From Hyphochytrium catenoides (Eukaryota > Sar > Hyphochytriomycetes > Hyphochytriales > Hyphochytriaceae): DNA of 59,623 nucleotides. Under the pieces are notes generated by a model. That model did no database searches. It had not been told where the DNA came from and saw only the letters and a program-made list of their open reading frames with translations. Position 1 is the stretch's first letter. The number at the start of each line of letters is the position of its first letter. The stretch covers positions 550-60,172 of the forward strand of contig FLMG01001246.1 of NCBI GenBank assembly GCA_900088475.1, given 5' to 3'. The position numbers and the translations under genes were made by a program. Below, one piece after another: positions 55,475 through 59,623 of this stretch.

Positions 55475-56161
55475 CTCAGCACCTATGATATTAGGTTGAA
55501 AGAGGGGAAAAGGAATGGGCCTTCGATCAAACTTTACTGAGTTTCGACGCAAAAAAATTAGCTTAAGAATTGGCTTTGATGGTGTGGAGGTCTTTTGCTG
55601 CTCGCTGTCTTTTTTTGCTGCTCGCTTTGGTGGAAACTGCAAAATGAAGGCTCATGGAAGCATGTGCCCCTATTAGAACCACACAGTGGTAGACAAACAG
55701 GCACCGATGACTCCCGCCTGTTGCAGAGGAGAAAGAAAGACAGAGAGCAGAGGTGGCACTCAAGATATTGGTTAGGGTTTCCACCTTGAGAGCCTTCAGA
55801 AACCAGAGAGACCTTTTGAGCTGGTGTCCTTGGGATCGAAAGAGGAAGCGCGAAGACTGATGACAGAAACTAGTTACTGTTACATAGGCTACTGAGACAG
55901 GCATTTGGTACGTACCAGGCTTTGACGGGTGGGAGTCATATCTTAAGATATGTTGGGCGTGGCGTTGAGTCATCGGCGAGGAGAAAAGACAGGCAACCGC
56001 GCAGGCGTTGAATAGAGGGACGGCCACCATAGAGAAAGGAGCTTAAAAAAGACGAAGGGAGGTCAGGAAGGTGTCGGAGGGAAGGGGCGATAACGCTGTG
56101 GCCAAGTTGAAGAGTCAGTTAACCTGACTTCGTTTATTTCAGTCAATCAACCAGCAGGCAG
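55475..56161. other. Divergent upstream region, possible 5' exon of the acidic gene
   Basis: A 155-codon minus-strand frame (56030-55563) is open but hydrophobic and Cys/Ser-rich without motif; it may be 5' leader of the acidic TPR gene. The other side is the upstream region of the small plus-strand gene. Confidence 0.3.
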
Positions 56162-56982
56162 ATGGGCAGTGTGGCAAGTGCTCTTTCTGACGCTCGCCAG
56201 AGGTATCAAGAGGACTTACAAGAAGCCCGGAAAGAATCATTCCGGCTTCGATTCCCCTCACTACCTATCCGTATGCTGATGTTTCCCCTGCCCAGCCTAG
56301 TCGAAGGGTTAGTACCTGTTTCTTTCTGCCTTCTTAGTGTCCGTCTTAGACCATGCCCCATCCATCGTTGTCTCCACTCTCCTATACTGTTCCCTTCAGC
56401 CCATCTTTCAGGCTTTTCCTTTCCTCAGCATATGACTTTGCGATTGGCCCATTCGGGGCGGGACAGTTTCATGACCCACGGCAGCGGAGTGGGTGCTGAA
56501 TGAAGGTCAAGGTCAGCGTGTGAAGGGCCCGAAAATGTTCAAGCCAAGCCAAGTAGACACAGCCTATGTGCAATGGTCCGTCCGACTGTTGTCGGACCTC
56601 ATCTTTGATCGATCTGCGTGTTCACTCCCATCTGCTCGAGAGAAGTTGGGTCTTATCGAACAGTTATCTCTCCGTCTTGACTGTATCGGTACTGTCTCAG
56701 TGCTCGCATTCTTGCATTCAGCCGCTGAGGCTTCCATAGTAGGCTAGACACCCCCAAAAAACACTGATAAAAGTCGTCTGACTGTCGACGTGGTCGTTTC
56801 TCTTCTCTCCCTCATCTCGGGCTTGATGTCGTTTGGCAGAGCTCCAGAAGATGCCGCCAAGGGACAAGGATGATGGATCAACGGTCACAAGCAGAATGTG
56901 TCGTCGCCTGTCTCAAACGCTGAAGGACCGACGACTCTTTGCCTCAAGCTCGCTACTGCTTTTGATTGCAGTCGTCAGCTGA
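56162..56982 (+). CDS. Small protein with N-terminal Gly and hydrophobic C-terminus
   Basis: Three exons in phase 1: 56162-56270, 56485-56688, 56840-56982, giving 151 residues. The start MGSVASALSDARQRYQ has Gly2 and Ser/Ala residues compatible with N-myristoylation, although position 6 being Ala is only partly favourable. The middle is helical (VDTAYVQWSVRLLSDLIFD, REKLGLIEQLSLRLDC) with one basic stretch. The last 14 residues FASSSLLLLIAVVS are hydrophobic after RRLSQTLKDRR, which could be a short tail anchor. Exon 2 begins in a weak acceptor (GGCAG|CGGAG), chosen because it alone keeps the frame open. No family recognised. A further exon after 56982 is possible because a hydrophobic stretch ending in a GTAAGT donor (57220) lies downstream. 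Confidence 0.5.
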
Positions 56983-57096
56983 TGAAGCTTGATTGACTGG
57001 CAAGAGTATCAGGGCAGTTGATAGACAGTCTTGTTTACTCGTCCCCTGCTGTTGTTTGCTCTCTCTTCCTCTGCAACAGCAGGTACTACCTTCCAT

Positions 57097-57101
<5 letters not shown>

Positions 57102-57141
<40 letters not shown>
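57102..57141. repeat. (CT)20 microsatellite
   Basis: Perfect CT repeat on the plus strand, followed by more pyrimidine-rich sequence. It sits in non-coding sequence or a possible intron. Confidence 0.95.
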
Positions 57142-57146
<5 letters not shown>

Positions 57147-59591
57147 TTCCTCTCTTGCTCTGCTCGTCTTGCTCACTCTTGCTGGGTTATTGATCATCTT
57201 GGCTGGCGATGCCTATCTCGTAAGTACTCTGTCTTCCTTGTTGTCGCTTGGGGATAGTTCTTATGAGGTATCTGTCACCTGAGTCTGTCTCCCACTAACC
57301 CCACCTGTCACGCAAACCCATAGGTTCCCCAATGGATCATCTCTTCATCAGCCCACCCATCCTCAATCCGCCCCCTTTCTATTTTAGTGGTTAGTCATCA
57401 GCAAATTGCCTTCGATTGCCCTAAGATTTGCCTAAGAGTGGTCAGAGGAACAAAGCCACCCACCCACCCACTACATCACAAGATGTACCAAGTGTGCCCT
57501 TTCGACGTGGATCCTCAGTCAGTAACTCCCAGTCGTCTCCTCCTGCTCTCTCCTCCACCACCAGCAACAACCCTTACGAAGATGAAGATCATGCTCCTGC
57601 TGCTGCTGCGGCGGCTACGGCTGGCTGGCTGGTAGTTGTTACTCGGCAGTGCAGAAGACTGTTGCCCTGTTCGCTTGAGCAGTGTGATCGTCATTCAGGG
57701 CGCGGCTTTATGGTATGGTATCACTGATGTCATTATTGTGGGTCAAGCAATGAGGGAGACAAGGATCGTCCTTGTTCACCTTGCCTCCTACAAAGGACGC
57801 TCTGTGACAATAGCATGTTTAGCTCTCGTAGTAGATACATAGACCGTTGCGGACGTGACTCATCAGTTATAGCGTGATCAATATGCATAACTTCTGGAAG
57901 TAGTACTTCCGCTCACCCTCCTTGTTGGCACCTTAGTGGACACAAATCTTAAAGGAGGGCGCTACTACGTCAGTCGGCATCGACAAAGCGGCACCAGTTG
58001 CTACTACGCTGCATCATCCCAGACACTACCAAACCGAGCGCAGATCTTCCTGCAACAAGGTGAGCATCAGTTACTACCTACAGGAGACCTCCAAGCTTTA
58101 CGCGTCCTTCTAGCCTGTCATCTTCATGGTAGTGCACAAAGAGAAGACCCATGCTGCCGATTTAGATCCTCCACCTGCTAACCTGCTGCATGCTTCCTAT
58201 TTATTATAAACCGAGATGGTCTGGAGTTACTAGGTGGCCAGATTCTTCGTTGTACAATCATCGTAAGACAGCTGTAAATTGTTACCGCTTTTAAGTGGTG
58301 ACCATATCGCGTACAGATCTCTATTCTGTCTCGTCAATGTAAAACCTATTACGTTGCTTCTCGTGCGACAAGAACATCATCATAGGCCCGTCATGATTCG
58401 CCATTTATTTTTGCCAAAGAGAGACTAGACTTTTCAAGCAGCGGCCAACTCATGGCGCACCGTACGCACAATTATTCCCCAAGCAGCCCCAAGCGGACAA
58501 CGTACGCCTCAGCAACCACTTATCAACAGAGGCGTCTTCGTTATAACAGAGACGACATTGTCTGAGGATCTTCTTGCGTCGTCAGAGGATAGCCCGATTC
58601 CTTGCACAATAGTAGAGTGTTGTTCTTCTCAGGGGAGGCCGTACAAATGTATCCAATATACGGAGTAGTAGTTTTTGCGCTCGGTCCAAGCGTCGATGCA
58701 TCCCACTACTAACACCGCTTCGCCGTGATTGGGTATGGCCGTTGTTCAGCACACCCTTTCGAACTTGTCTTGCACATCGTTTTACTTTGCGCAGCAGCAC
58801 TAAGTGATGAAGAGCACTCAACCGATGAGCTTTCGGACAATGCTGACCCAGAGATAATTTGTCTTACGGTGACTTCTCTTGATGGTAGCCAGACAATTGC
58901 TGTGAATCCTGGCGACGGTGATGCCACTTGAGCGATAAAGAGGACCTTTAGTACCGGCCCCGTCCTCCTTATCTAGGGAGTACTTCCGAGCCCTGACCGC
59001 CTATGACTTCGTCGTTGTGAAAAGGCTGGATTATTATGGAACGGGTTCTACACTGGCCCAGAACGAAAGGGATCTACATCCACACCTCTGTGCGGCGTGT
59101 GGGCACTGCTAGTGTAAGTGAGAGAGGAGGGACATGACTTAGAAACCGGGAGGACATCAGGAAAAGTACCTACAACAGAGTCCTCATCAATCCTTCATAG
59201 CTAAATGTTATGCCGTGGGTAACAACGCACTCGTCTCAAGTAACAGAAGTAGTAGTAGTCTCTACTACTGACAGCAAGACTCTGTTCTTCACTCTCCAGG
59301 CAAGAGTTATACCTGTCACATAGCTTACACCTACTACTCCCGTTTTCTGCGATACGCATGCACCATCATCATCAATGATCCTTGTAATAGACAGAACAAC
59401 TTTCTTATTTAAAACTATCTAACCGGAGCCCTAGACACATCATGTCCTATTAATAGGCTCAAACGACAAGAAGACGGAGAAGTGGAGAGAAGAGAGATCA
59501 GATACGGGACGCCAGCAGCAAGCCTGGCGCACCACAGAGAGCCTAGCTTAGGTCATGATGACGACCCAACCCCAGCATCACTGCCTCCCTT

Positions 59592-59616
59592 AGGGGCAGG
59601 GGCAGGGGCAGGGGCG
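59592..59616 (+). repeat. (AGGGGC)4 G-quadruplex-capable repeat at window end
   Basis: Four perfect hexamers put four GGGG runs 2 bases apart on the plus strand, which satisfies the usual intramolecular G-quadruplex pattern with very short loops. The array is interrupted by GTACAAGC at the window edge, so it is an interstitial minisatellite rather than a telomere. Confidence 0.85.
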
Positions 59617-59623
59617 TACAAGC

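Larger units (their letters stand above)
56983..59623. other. Gene-poor right end
   Basis: Contains a (CT)n tract (57102-57141), a proline/serine-rich plus-strand frame (57428-57727, with SSTTSNNPYEDEDHAPAAAA) that could be part of an exon, AT-rich sequence around 58195-58420, and a hairpin-like AGTAGTAGTAG-TCTC-TACTACT at 59248-59270. I cannot support a full gene here. Confidence 0.35.

Noticed and set aside
57009-57282. Hydrophobic plus-strand frame with SLSLSLSL then LALLVLLTLAGLLIIL
   Set aside because: The first half is the CT microsatellite. The second could be part of an exon ending at a GTAAGT donor (57220), but no acceptor or partner could be fixed.
1-59623. CRISPR arrays, insertion sequences, transposases, reverse transcriptases, viral genes
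   Set aside because: None seen. No direct-repeat/spacer pattern, terminal inverted repeats with a transposase, RT motif or viral hallmark gene was found by reading both strands.

Overview
The window is nuclear DNA of a eukaryotic microbe. Most genes are split by short GT-AG introns (28 to about 400 nt, usually 50-150). There is an intron-containing tRNA-Tyr(GUA), and there are no bacterial-style operons. KIF6, a kinesin-9 motor linked to motile cilia, implies a flagellated stage. A GPI-type GH17 beta-1,3-glucanase and secreted Cys-rich proteins imply a glucan-walled, zoosporic or algal-like protist or lower fungus. A stramenopile (oomycete-like) or chytrid-like organism fits, but I cannot name it from sequence alone. 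About half of the gene models below were built by hand by matching splice phases across exons.

Layout, left to right: an unrecognised 7-exon gene (225-1315, +); an MJ1316-domain protein (1741-2340, -); a 13-repeat kinesin-light-chain-type TPR protein (3547-5295, +); tRNA-Tyr (5955-6038, -); COX16 (6456-6846, +) converging on CCT4 (7178-10066, -); CCT4 diverging from the 21-exon KIF6 (10903-17696, +); a membrane-anchored S41/CPAF-like peptidase homologue (18242-20986, -); a CCAAT-box-rich upstream region and a secreted three-module Cys-rich protein (21953-22579, +); an unrecognised helical protein (22956-24162, -); a five-TM membrane protein (25581-26744, +); an unrecognised two-exon gene (27778-28451, -); a MTH1-like Nudix hydrolase (28962-29862, +); LTO1 (30006-30649, -); a TMEM53/DUF829 protein (31408-32604, -); a MPPED-like metallophosphoesterase with a frameshift (33887-34731, -).

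The centrepiece is 36245-43911 (+). Fifteen exons join in phase to encode about 1749 residues: an Arb2 (FAM172-like) domain, a FYVE-type zinc finger, an AGC protein kinase and a 1000-residue disordered tail with a duplicated SPMSR motif. I know of no described protein with this combination, and it is the best candidate here for something new.

The right end holds an LRR protein (44237-46045, -), the GH17 glucanase (47246-48526, +), tail to tail with the tRNA-wobble enzyme ALKBH8 (48611-50496, -), an acidic TPR-like protein with a 9-nt microexon (52020-55474, -), a small gene with an N-terminal Gly and a hydrophobic C-terminus (56162-56982, +), and gene-poor sequence ending in a G-quadruplex-like repeat.

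Themes: tRNA and RNA end processing or modification (tRNA-Tyr, ALKBH8, MJ1316), proteostasis and assembly factors (CCT4, LTO1, COX16), nucleotide-pool repair (MTH1), cell wall and secretion (GH17, S41, Cys-rich protein) and signalling (Arb2-FYVE-kinase). As in most eukaryotic genomes, the neighbours do not form one pathway.
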